Source of the DNA: Methanolobus sp.
GTDB lineage: Archaea > Halobacteriota > Methanosarcinia > Methanosarcinales > Methanosarcinaceae
Length of the DNA stretch: 60,862 bases
NCBI RefSeq assembly: GCF_016278385.1
Contig: NZ_JADQBY010000040.1
Coordinates: 1-60,862, forward strand
Direction: 5' to 3'
In this document: in pieces, positions 1 to 7,704 of the stretch
Layout of the letters: each line of letters begins with the position of its first letter
Position numbering within the stretch: the stretch's first letter is position 1
Program-made: the position numbers and the translations under genes
Notes under the pieces: model-generated
What the model was told of the DNA's origin: nothing
Database searches by the model: none
Seen by the model: the letters and a program-made list of their open reading frames with translations, nothing else

Positions 1-847
1 TGGTCCCGTGTTCATCACCATAATCATAAGCACATGCATAAATTCCAGCATACATAGTATTGTATATTATATTGTTATATATTTCAACAGAAGTCACGGG
101 ACTGTTTTTATCATATGATTGAACGTAAATACCCGTGTATCCACTATTAACTGTAGCATATATCTTATTGTTGTAAATTTTCATATTTTTTGATGCTTCA
201 GCGCGAATTCCTGTGTTTACCTGAATAGATATATCGTTATTGTAGATGTTTACACCATCACAGTAAAAGACCCAGACGAATTCATGTCCTTGGTCCCTCG
301 CTATATTGTCATGGACAGACACATTAGAACATCTGTTAAAGTGCATTAGATCGTATGCATTGTCATGCATATACATGTCATAGACTTCGATGTTATCGAC
401 ATCCTCCATGAAAATCAACATATAATACATAGGTACTCCAAGTATCCACTCATCATTATTTTCATAGTTACCATCTATTTCAAAACCATGAATTTTGATA
501 TTTTCAGCGCCTTCTGCCAGAATCATAGGAACATTATTAGCGAAACGCACATGGTCATCTAATTTAAGCACAGTATCAGAATCACCTGTGAGGATTGTGT
601 TAGAACCTACATTAAGAGGACCACTAATAACAAAAAGACCTGACTTCATATAGATTGTTCCACCACCAATGGACTCAACGTAATCAAGCGCCTGGTTGAT
701 TTGTACCTGGTCGTCGATTCCATCACAGTTGTAATCACCACTTCCGTCATCAGCAACATATACAACAGATGCACCACCAACAGTTATGTAGAATACAAGC
801 AAAAAAACAAAATTACCAAAAATATACAAAGCTCGTTTTATTATCAT
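1..847 (-). CDS. Secreted right-handed beta-helix surface protein (C-terminus outside window)
   Basis: An uninterrupted frame runs from ATG at 847 to the window edge (about 282 codons, no stop), so the gene is cut at its 3' end. Residues 1-27 form a signal peptide: Lys-Arg, then a hydrophobic stretch ending in GGAS. Next comes DDGSGDYNCDGIDD, a lead-in seen in NosD/pectate-lyase-like surface proteins of methanosarcinal archaea. Repeating rungs follow, for example NIKIHGFEIDGN, NIEVYDMYMHDN, NVSVHDNIARDQ, NMKIYNNKIYAT and SVEIYNNIIYNT. Their N-x-x-I/V-x-x-N/D pattern is typical of parallel beta-helices. The protein is probably exported and cell-surface or secreted. Its role is unknown (adhesion, sugar binding or polysaccharide cleavage are all possible). 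The anchor, if any, lies outside the window. Confidence 0.8.
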   Translation of the reverse strand, partial: MIIKRALYIFGNFVFLLVFYITVGGASVVYVADDGSGDYNCDGIDDQVQINQALDYVESIGGGTIYMKSGLFVISGPLNVGSNTILTGDSDTVLKLDDHVRFANNVPMILAEGAENIKIHGFEIDGNYENNDEWILGVPMYYMLIFMEDVDNIEVYDMYMHDNAYDLMHFNRCSNVSVHDNIARDQGHEFVWVFYCDGVNIYNNDISIQVNTGIRAEASKNMKIYNNKIYATVNSGYTGIYVQSYDKNSPVTSVEIYNNIIYNTMYAGIYACAYDYGDEHGT

Positions 848-1308
848 AATCAGCAAAACCCATTATATGCAAATCCCATATAACATTCAAGAATTTATTA
901 TATAAAATAATTTTCCTTTTAACTTTTTACACATTTTTATTCTAAATTTATTATAATTAATGTAAGACACGGTCTGTAGAAATCCTATATTTCAATTAAA
1001 GCATACTGATTCCAATTTACACAATTAATCGCATGAATGGTGTACTTTTAGGGGATGGGAACTCCTACAATCACTTTATAAAAATAGTGTATATACATCC
1101 TTCATTTAAACGTTGATTTAGGGCCCTAATCTTCGTGTAATTTGGTTGGTGTTTAGTAAATATTTCCAGTTTCTTATTGCATGGATAAAAAAATGAAAAC
1201 CAATAAACCGCCATATTGTGAATACATATGAAATTCTACAAAGCCTTTACTTTGATATTTCCCCGATTTGTAGAAATCACCATATGTAAAAACATAAATG
1301 GAAACTTT
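848..1308. other. AT-rich intergenic stretch with IS-end-like motifs
   Basis: No credible ORF. It holds the upstream region of the beta-helix gene and the 3' side of the membrane-protein gene. A TGTAGAAATC motif occurs at 975-984 and as TTGTAGAAATC at 1268-1278, and an inverted, imperfect copy (ATTCTACAAAGCC) lies at 1233-1245. These look like terminal repeats of a lost insertion sequence. Confidence 0.4.
971..1245. repeat. Possible MITE or IS scar with imperfect terminal inverted repeats
   Basis: The left end GGTCTGTAGAAATCC (971-985) faces a right end whose reverse complement begins GGCTTTGTAGAA (1233-1245). Nearly the same left end, GGCTCTGTAGAAATCC, recurs at 7573-7588. The 275-bp interior has no ORF. 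No convincing target-site duplication is visible, so this is a weak call. Confidence 0.25.
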
Positions 1309-3252
1309 TTATTTGTCATCCCGTTTATTGATGTAACTTACAATATCACCATTATTATAGACCAAATCATAATCATTTGATTTAAACTTTGCAAAGAAAT
1401 TCTCTGGTAGTATCATACTCATGCTCAGTCCGAAAAGTTTTCCATATGTAACACTAATAGGTTCTTTTAATGTTGATTGTCTAAAAACAACCAATGAGTT
1501 ATCATCTATTTCTGTTGAATTTGATTCAATATATTCTAACGAAAAGGGATAAAGAGCGTCATCTGAACCATTTCCATAAGATCGGACACAAGTGACAAAA
1601 AGTGAATCTAACCTTATGTCTCCAGAGTATGAATTGGTAATTGTATTTGCAGCATTCATTTCAGAATATTTAAACTGATTTCTAGTTGTCCTTTCTTTTT
1701 CGATTACAGGAACATCTTTGTCTATTGCCGGTGTGATTAGCATAAACGATGTAAAAACAGATACTACCACAAGTACTGTCATTATTTTGCCTTTGTTCGA
1801 TTTAATAGTATTTGCAAAATCGAAAACATATGCAGATACTACAATAACCAACAAAATAGAAAGTAATGGAATCCACCTGGTAGTTAATAGATTTCTCATT
1901 CCAAGTACAGGAACAACATATATGATCGCATACAATCCACTAATTGCAAAAGCAAATGAAAACTTTTTATAATCTCTTGAAGAGATCCATGATAAAACTC
2001 CACTAATCACTAAAAAAGGCATAATCAGATAGCATGATTGAATTAGGATAGTATCAACTAATCCTCGTTGATACTCATACCCGGTAAGTAATACATCACT
2101 TCCATACTCACTACCGGATTGCAATACATGTAAAAGTGGAACTAGAATCATCTCAAAAAATGACACACCTGAATTGACATAGGTATACATCCAGTATGCC
2201 TGTAATGAAACGGCAAAAAGTATAATATAGTTCATGTTCATGCCCAAAAAACCATTCCATTTCACGGAATTTAGAACATTAGAAATGTATATGCCAATTA
2301 GTAAAAACATGAACATCACGAATGAAACAAATGTAGTCAATTGATGAGTAATTACCATCACGAATGTAATTGCTACTAATATAATTTTAGTTTCAACATT
2401 CTGGTTCTTTCCAAAAATAAAGTATAAACAAAGTAGTAAATAACAGAGAACCAAAGACCCAGGAGTAATATTTGCAATTCCTGTTATTATATTGTAATTA
2501 TGCACATTTATTAGTAAGGCACTAAAAAGACCAACCTTTGGTCCCATAAGATTTTTACCAATAAGATACACGAAAAAAGTAACCATAAAAATACTTGCGA
2601 AGCCAATTGAAAAGAAAATAGCATTTTTAAGGGTTACCTGGCAGATTATCTGAGTTAAGGACATAAAAAGATGAAATATCGGATAAGAGGCGTATTTTCC
2701 AATTATATCAACGGATGGTACAAAACCCGTGGATACAATAAAATTGCTTATACCACCATGAGTATAAGCATCATATCCTATCAGACTTGGAAATGCATAG
2801 TAAATCCCCACCCTTATATTAAAAGATACGAGTATGATTTTTAGCAGTGTTGAATAGACATTTTCAGCATCCCTTGAATACATGATTTCAATGGCAATTA
2901 ATGCTACTAGAATTACTATCAGTATGAAGTAAGGAATAGATCTTTTGTATGACTGCAGATAATAAAGAACCATTGAAATTAAGAAAATACTGTAAAAAAG
3001 AACATCTAAGAATACTTTATTTTGAGGATTGAGACTATCTATGAACTGTGCAATTGTATCGGGATTTTTTTTGATTTTTGATCGAGCTAACAAGTAAAAA
3101 AAACATGCAAAAAATACAGCCAGACCAATACCTTGTTGATTTATGTTGAGCATATAAGATACAACAAGAATAACAAGACCAAGAATAACGCCCAGGATTC
3201 CAAAAATCACATCCAGCTTATCGTTTATCGTTTTTAGGTTAATAATCTTCAT
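1309..3252 (-). CDS. Polytopic membrane protein, GT-C glycosyltransferase-like
   Basis: 647 residues with at least a dozen hydrophobic segments, starting at about residues 13-32, 40-56, 80-98 and 105-124. The motif GYDAYTHGG (D161, H165) sits in an external loop early in the protein, where GT-C enzymes (PMT, ArnT and oligosaccharyltransferase types) carry their catalytic Asp. A second loop holds YASYPIFHLF. The soluble C-terminal part (about 520-647) would face outside. The start has a good ribosome site (GAGGAAT about 9 nt upstream). Beside a beta-helix surface protein, it may glycosylate surface proteins or lipids. That role is inferred from topology and the DAY motif; the family is not firmly recognised. 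An O-antigen-polymerase-like protein is the main alternative. Confidence 0.6.
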   Translation of the reverse strand: MKIINLKTINDKLDVIFGILGVILGLVILVVSYMLNINQQGIGLAVFFACFFYLLARSKIKKNPDTIAQFIDSLNPQNKVFLDVLFYSIFLISMVLYYLQSYKRSIPYFILIVILVALIAIEIMYSRDAENVYSTLLKIILVSFNIRVGIYYAFPSLIGYDAYTHGGISNFIVSTGFVPSVDIIGKYASYPIFHLFMSLTQIICQVTLKNAIFFSIGFASIFMVTFFVYLIGKNLMGPKVGLFSALLINVHNYNIITGIANITPGSLVLCYLLLCLYFIFGKNQNVETKIILVAITFVMVITHQLTTFVSFVMFMFLLIGIYISNVLNSVKWNGFLGMNMNYIILFAVSLQAYWMYTYVNSGVSFFEMILVPLLHVLQSGSEYGSDVLLTGYEYQRGLVDTILIQSCYLIMPFLVISGVLSWISSRDYKKFSFAFAISGLYAIIYVVPVLGMRNLLTTRWIPLLSILLVIVVSAYVFDFANTIKSNKGKIMTVLVVVSVFTSFMLITPAIDKDVPVIEKERTTRNQFKYSEMNAANTITNSYSGDIRLDSLFVTCVRSYGNGSDDALYPFSLEYIESNSTEIDDNSLVVFRQSTLKEPISVTYGKLFGLSMSMILPENFFAKFKSNDYDLVYNNGDIVSYINKRDDK

Positions 3253-3632
3253 AAAATATTCCTCATCCGAACGTAAATGTTGGAATAGTTAACTTTTTTA
3301 ATTAATGCATGAACGTATTATTATAAGAACTCATCTATTTTAGTACACTAATTCACAGCAGTTTTATTGTTCCTTTTATGGCCCACATTATTCTTGATAA
3401 CTCTCATTCTTTCGAGATATTCTTCCGGTTTTTTCATCCCTTAGAGAACCCAGTATAATATAAGAATTTCGATAAAAAGACCTCTTTCACAAAACTGATT
3501 TATTTAAGAGGATTTTGATATTCTCTCATTTTTGATCATTTAAGTATTCAAACTCAATTATCCCCACTAGTTTTTTATCATTTTGTGTATTTCTCTTCAT
3601 TTATCCTGATTTTAAGGATAGCTTCCGCTATC
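3253..3632. other. Intergenic stretch between membrane-protein gene and transposase remnant
   Basis: No gene seen. AT-rich. The segment AGACCTCTTTCACAAAACTG at 3480-3499 resembles the outer end of an IS5-type element, but no matching inverted partner was found beyond 4400. A perfect 7-bp hairpin (GGATAGC-TTCC-GCTATCC, 3616-3633) closes the stretch and abuts the transposase stop codon. Confidence 0.35.
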
Positions 3633-4230
3633 CTAGATTACTCCTTTGGCTTTTAGTGTCCCCATTTGATACAAATTAAAACAAAAGACTGTCATCAACA
3701 TTTTTGCATTCACTCTTTCTACAGTCGTAACAGGAACATTTCTGATTTTGAATACTTCTTTTGTCACTGCATACACTCTTTCACAAGGAACTCTTTATAC
3801 ACTTATTCGTTCATTTCTGAGGATATCCATTATTCCCAAAGGATGTCCTCTTACAGCTCGTTGCATTGTTGCTGCAAAACCTTTTGCCATTGCTCCAAAA
3901 TATCCTTTATCTCTATACGCCACTTCACTTTTTCAGACATATCAACCTGTAAATCGTGACGTGATGCAGTTTTTGTCTCAAATCTTCTGATTAGTTCACA
4001 ACCTTACCAATAATTGTGCGACGTTTGTACCAAAAATGAGATTTTCCATTTTTCTTAGTCCAGGTTACATCTTTGCTTCTTCTAGTTTTCGCATCTTTTC
4101 CTCGGGGTTCATCTGCTTTGGCATGTCCTGGATGTGAATGAATAAAAGTTGCATCCTGTATCATTCCTTTTTTAATCTTCAAACCAAGAACATCAAGCTG
4201 ATTCTGCATTTCATTCCATATTACTTTTTC
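3633..4230 (-). pseudogene. IS5-family transposase remnant (C-terminal part)
   Basis: On the minus strand the frame containing VIWNEMQNQLDVLG, DATFIHSHPGHAKADEPRG, KTRRSKD and KKNGKSHFWYK matches the IS5-group DDE transposase core (normally DATFIESDPGHAK...KTRRSRDGTW). Beyond a stop near 3991 and frame changes, the homologous sequence continues with YRDKGYFGAMAKGFAATMQRA, VPCERVYAVTKEVFKIRN and FCFNLYQM-TLKAKGVI, ending at the TAG at 3633-3635. The N-terminal third is missing. Several stops and frame changes make it non-functional. The 5' end joins a different transposase remnant (next entry). Confidence 0.75.
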
Positions 4231-4570
4231 TCTGGATTAAGTGTGGCAATAGGATCTTGGAGCAGGATATTTTCGTTTAGGTGGATAAGTTCTTCAAGAT
4301 CAAGTTTATTGAGATGATGTCTTGTAGATGTTTCACAAGGAATCTTTTGATAGTGTTTTGACATGGAATGAATCGAACTATTATCTAGTGCCATCTAAAT
4401 GGCAGCATAGAACAGGTCTTTACAGATAAGTGAACCATTTATAGTAATGGTGATATTGTCCGCAAGGGATTATAGAACAGTATCAATGCATTCTTTAGAT
4501 CTTAATTCGACTTTAGCACAGGCGTTTGGATTAGATGCTAGAAGAGATATATGGCGGCGTTTCCGCCGAT
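4218..4570 (-). pseudogene. Second transposase remnant (N-terminal part, ISH3-like)
   Basis: One minus-strand frame reads KVELRSKECIDTVL, stop, SLADNITITINGSLICKDLF, YAAI, stop, MALDNSSIHSMSK, IPCETSTRHHLNKLDLEELI and ILLQDPIATLNPEKK, then a stop near 4216. This is the style of the N-terminal domain of ISH3-type transposases of methanosarcinal archaea (recalled, not searched). It carries an in-frame TAA and TAG and is cut where the IS5-type remnant begins, so two different elements have been joined by deletion or nested insertion. Confidence 0.5.
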
Positions 4571-4629
4571 TATAAAGCTATCGAAAGGCATTGATGAGCT
4601 CAAGTGGATTAAATTAGCAAAGTACTGAA

Positions 4630-4641
4630 TTTGTATACAAA
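4630..4641. promoter_or_regulatory. Perfect 12-bp palindrome upstream of hcp
   Basis: TTTGTATACAAA is a perfect 12-bp palindrome whose end lies 54 nt before the hcp start codon. Its place and symmetry suit a dimeric repressor or activator site. The binding factor is unknown. AT-rich DNA produces short palindromes by chance, so the regulatory role is inference. Confidence 0.4.
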
Positions 4642-4695
4642 AATCATGCAACGTAAATAGATATACCTGCACAGCATACTAAGATAGGTGATAAA

Positions 4696-6315
4696 ATGTT
4701 TTGCTACCAGTGTGAGGAAACGATGAATGGGGAGGGCTGCACAAAGAATGGTATGTGCGGTAAGAAAGGGGAGGTCGCAGATCTTCAGGACGATTTGATC
4801 TATGTGCTTAAGAGTATTGCATTCTACAACCAGAAAGCAAGAAAGGCAGGTCTTTCAGAAGAGAGCACTGATGATTTTATGCTCGATGCACTGTTCTCAA
4901 CTATAACTAATACCGATTTCAGAGAGAGCGGAATTCAGGACCGCATTGACAGAGGATTTAAGCTTCAGAAGGAGATCAGGCAGAAACTTCTGGATAACAA
5001 TTTACTTGGGAATGATGATCAGCCCGAGATTGCAACTTTGACCCTGGAAAACCTCAAGGACAGGAATACCGGCATACTCGCAACAGAGGATGAAGATGTC
5101 CGGTCGTTGAGAGAACTGTTGATTTTTGGTATCAAAGGAATTGCAGCATATGCACATCATGCTATGATGCTTGGAAATACCAATAAAAAGGTTAATTCAT
5201 TTATAGAAGAAGGCCTCGTGGCAACCACGGACGATAGTCTGAATGGTGAGCGCCTTATTTCATTGGTCCTGAAATGTGGTGAAAAGGGTTTTGATGTCAT
5301 GGCAGACCTTGACCGGGCAAATACCACTGCATTTGGGAATCCTGAACCTACACAGGTCAATATCGGAACAAGAGACAAACCTGGAATTCTCATAAGTGGT
5401 CATGATCTAAAGGACTTGAAACAGCTTCTCGATCAAACAGAAGGAACCGGTATAGATATCTATACTCACGGTGAGATGCTGCCTGCAAACTCATATCCGG
5501 AATTTAAAAAGTATGAACACCTGGTAGGCAACTATGGTGGTTCATGGTGGCATCAGAAACAGGAATTTGAGAGCTTCAACGGACCAATATTACTGACGAG
5601 CAACTGCATAGTTCCTCCAAGGGAGAGCTACATTGACAGGTTATACACTACCGGCTCCGTAGGCTATGACGGTGTCACACATATCGTAGCTGAAGGTGGT
5701 AAGAAAGACTTCTCAGTCATCATCGAGCAGGCAAAGACGTGTGAATCTCCGGTACAACTGGAAGAAGGTACGATTATGGGTGGGTTTGCTTACAATGCAG
5801 TACTATCTAACGCAGACAAGATAGTTGATGCTGTTAAAACAGGCAGGATAAAGAAGTTCATTGTCATGGCAGGCTGTGATGGACGTCAAAAGGACAGGCA
5901 ATATTATACGGATTTTGCAGAAGCACTGCCAAAGGATACTGTCATACTCACCGCAGGATGTGCAAAATATCGCTACAACAAACTTAATCTTGGGGACATC
6001 GATGGTATTCCAAGGGTATTGGATGCAGGACAGTGCAATGATTCATTTTCACTGATTGTCATTGCACAGGGACTTATGTCCAGACTTGGATTTACAGATG
6101 TTAACGAAGCACCGATCTCGTATAATATCGCATGGTACGAACAAAAGGCAGTTCTTGTGTTGCTTACTCTCCTGAGGCTCGAAATACAGAATATTACACT
6201 TGGCCCGAAGCTCCCTGCATTTGTCTCACCGAATGTTCTCAAAGTACTGGTGGAGAAGTTCAATATTACCCTTAGCAGTACCATAGAAGAAGACATGAGT
6301 AGACTACTAAAATAG
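4696..6315 (+). CDS. hcp: Hybrid cluster protein (hydroxylamine reductase / NO reductase)
   Basis: 539 residues, a full-length Hcp (prismane) protein. The N-terminus [15 protein letters not shown]...C supplies four Cys (3, 6, 15, 21) for the proximal FeS cluster. Hybrid-cluster ligands are visible: H258 and E260 in [10 protein letters not shown]304 in NCIVPP, C394 in GCDGR, C422 in GCAKYRYN and C447 in GQCND. Hcp proteins reduce hydroxylamine in vitro and are linked to NO detoxification in anaerobes. A start site with GGTGAT 5 nt upstream is clear. The gene stands alone, preceded by a palindrome (4630-4641). No Hcr reductase gene is adjacent, so the electron donor is not evident; the small [2Fe-2S] ferredoxin at 7.2 kb is one candidate but is frameshifted. 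Confidence 0.96.
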   Translation: MFCYQCEETMNGEGCTKNGMCGKKGEVADLQDDLIYVLKSIAFYNQKARKAGLSEESTDDFMLDALFSTITNTDFRESGIQDRIDRGFKLQKEIRQKLLDNNLLGNDDQPEIATLTLENLKDRNTGILATEDEDVRSLRELLIFGIKGIAAYAHHAMMLGNTNKKVNSFIEEGLVATTDDSLNGERLISLVLKCGEKGFDVMADLDRANTTAFGNPEPTQVNIGTRDKPGILISGHDLKDLKQLLDQTEGTGIDIYTHGEMLPANSYPEFKKYEHLVGNYGGSWWHQKQEFESFNGPILLTSNCIVPPRESYIDRLYTTGSVGYDGVTHIVAEGGKKDFSVIIEQAKTCESPVQLEEGTIMGGFAYNAVLSNADKIVDAVKTGRIKKFIVMAGCDGRQKDRQYYTDFAEALPKDTVILTAGCAKYRYNKLNLGDIDGIPRVLDAGQCNDSFSLIVIAQGLMSRLGFTDVNEAPISYNIAWYEQKAVLVLLTLLRLEIQNITLGPKLPAFVSPNVLKVLVEKFNITLSSTIEEDMSRLLK

Positions 6316-6507
6316 CTCTACTAAGCATTTTTTAAGTGATGTAGCATATACGCTTTAAGAAATGCAGAAGGAGAGTGTTCATACTAAAAATACCATTCGT
6401 GTCTAAAAGAATGCAAATAGTCTAAAGCATCAAAAAAACAAAACCAATAGTTTATCGACCTTATTGTTCTCACTAGAATAAAACTAATAGTTATATAGGC
6501 ATTGTAG

Positions 6508-6539
6508 AAAAAAAAGGAAAACCATAATTTTGGTCTTCC
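6508..6539 (-). terminator. Hairpin plus poly-T terminator of the TRAM gene
   Basis: On the minus strand GGAAGACCA pairs with TGGTTTTCC (one G-U), with a 6-nt loop, and is followed at once by eight T. It lies 33 nt past the TRAM stop codon. Confidence 0.65.
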
Positions 6540-6571
6540 GATCAGATATTCAATTAGTAGTAACTTTAAGA

Positions 6572-6763
6572 TTAAGCAACTTCGCCAAATGCGAACTTAC
6601 TCATTACTTTTGTAACTTTAATAGTTACTTCGTCGCCGACCTTTGTTTCGGGGACAAAGACTACAAATCCACTGACTCTTGCAATTCCGTCGCCTTCTCT
6701 TGCGATATCTTCAATAGTCACATCATAAGTACTTCCAGCTTCTACTGGAGCGTTTGAATCCAT
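6572..6763 (-). CDS. Small TRAM-domain RNA-binding protein
   Basis: About 63 residues, essentially one TRAM domain: PVEAGSTYDVTIEDIAREGD, GIARVSGFVVFVPET, KVGDEVTIKV and SKFAFGEV. TRAM-only proteins are abundant in methanogens. In Methanococcoides burtonii a homologue (Ctr3) binds RNA and has been linked to cold response, so an RNA-chaperone role is likely. I chose ATG at 6763 because homologues begin just before the PVExG segment. The frame stays open to an ATG at 6820, and a GTG at 6784 lies between. A TATA-like TTTATATAGC on the minus strand near 6930-6940 implies a leader of over 100 nt. A hairpin/poly-T terminator follows. Confidence 0.88.
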   Translation of the reverse strand: MDSNAPVEAGSTYDVTIEDIAREGDGIARVSGFVVFVPETKVGDEVTIKVTKVMSKFAFGEVA

Positions 6764-7163
6764 GTTGTTAAACAAATATTTCACGTCCTGATTAATTTGC
6801 TTAAAAAGAAATACAACCATTTGGCTAAAGATATGGAAAAACAGTAAATTCGATTAAAAAAATACTATCTGAACCTATAATTCATCAAACTAGTTTAAAC
6901 CTCTAAAAGCATGTGTATAATACTGATAATGCTATATAAAGCTGTTCTTTGATTCTTAATTATTATAAATTAAATATATAATGAATGTGGAAAGCATAGT
7001 TGTCTGGAAGTACTGGCTTAGTCAATAAAACAACACCTGAATGTATGATTTTTGTGCAAATATCCTGCAATACATAGTTATAAATATATTTATATCAGTA
7101 AATGCCTTCCGCTAGTATGCCATTAAAAACATGGCTCAAAACATTAATTTGAGGAGGCTTATC
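6764..7163. other. Divergent intergenic region (TRAM / ferredoxin promoters)
   Basis: No ORF. The minus strand carries a TATA-like box near 6930-6940 for the TRAM gene. The plus strand carries TATAAATATATTTATA near 7079-7094 for the ferredoxin. The long stretch upstream of the TRAM start is probably transcribed leader. Confidence 0.4.
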
Positions 7164-7468
7164 ATGCAAAAACCAGAAACCATATATTTATTTGCACAAG
7201 CACAAGACTGAACGGAAAAGTACAGAGCGCATGCAAGAACAAGGACTCACATGATTTGGTAACGATGTTTACCGAAGCAGTAATGGACAGGGATCTGGAG
7301 GGTGAAGTGATGGTTACTGCAACCGGATGTGTAGGTCTTTGTGAGAAAGGACCGATAGTAATGATTTATCCTCAGCAGGTATGGTATGGCGAGGTAACTG
7401 AAGATGATATTGATGACATACTTGATGCATTGGAGGAAGGCACAGTAGTAGACAGATTAAGTATATAA
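7164..7468 (+). pseudogene. Thioredoxin-like [2Fe-2S] ferredoxin, one-base frameshift near the start
   Basis: ATG at 7164 has an excellent ribosome site (GAGGAGG, 7151-7157) and begins MQKPE, but that frame soon stops. From 7181 the next frame reads HIFICTSTRLNGKVQSAC, KNKDSHDLVTMFTEAVMDRD and then TATGCVGLCEKGPIVMIYP to the stop at 7468. Joined by one inserted base between 7167 and 7181, they give a complete about 100-residue thioredoxin-like [2Fe-2S] ferredoxin. All four ligands are present: Cys in ICTS, Cys in QSAC, and the C-x3-C pair in TGCVGLC. The frame has no other start. Either the gene was inactivated recently or a base was missed in sequencing. Such ferredoxins carry electrons to soluble oxidoreductases. 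Confidence 0.8.
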
Positions 7469-7704
7469 TAGACTGAATACGATATTACAAAGCGAGTTGT
7501 TAAATTTATTGAATAACTCTCTTTTTACTTACTTGGCAAATATTGTTTTTTTAAATCATTTCAATAAAAGCGGCTCTGTAGAAATCCTCTAAATTCAAGC
7601 TTTGATTTTATGATAGGTAAAAAACAGGTTGGAATAAGCTAGAAAGATGAGGTAAAAATAAGTTCAAAACAGTGATATTTTATAATGAAAGTGTGGGTTG
7701 CTAC

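Noticed and set aside
1718-1972. Plus-strand frames inside the minus-strand membrane protein and inside other large genes
   Set aside because: They lie opposite well-supported genes, lack ribosome sites and show no family motifs.
4216-4540. In-frame TAG in a methanosarcinal sequence, possibly pyrrolysine
   Set aside because: The same frame also has TAA stops and is a transposase remnant, so TAG here reflects decay.
5973-6296. 107-residue minus-strand frame within hcp
   Set aside because: Antisense shadow of a strongly conserved enzyme.
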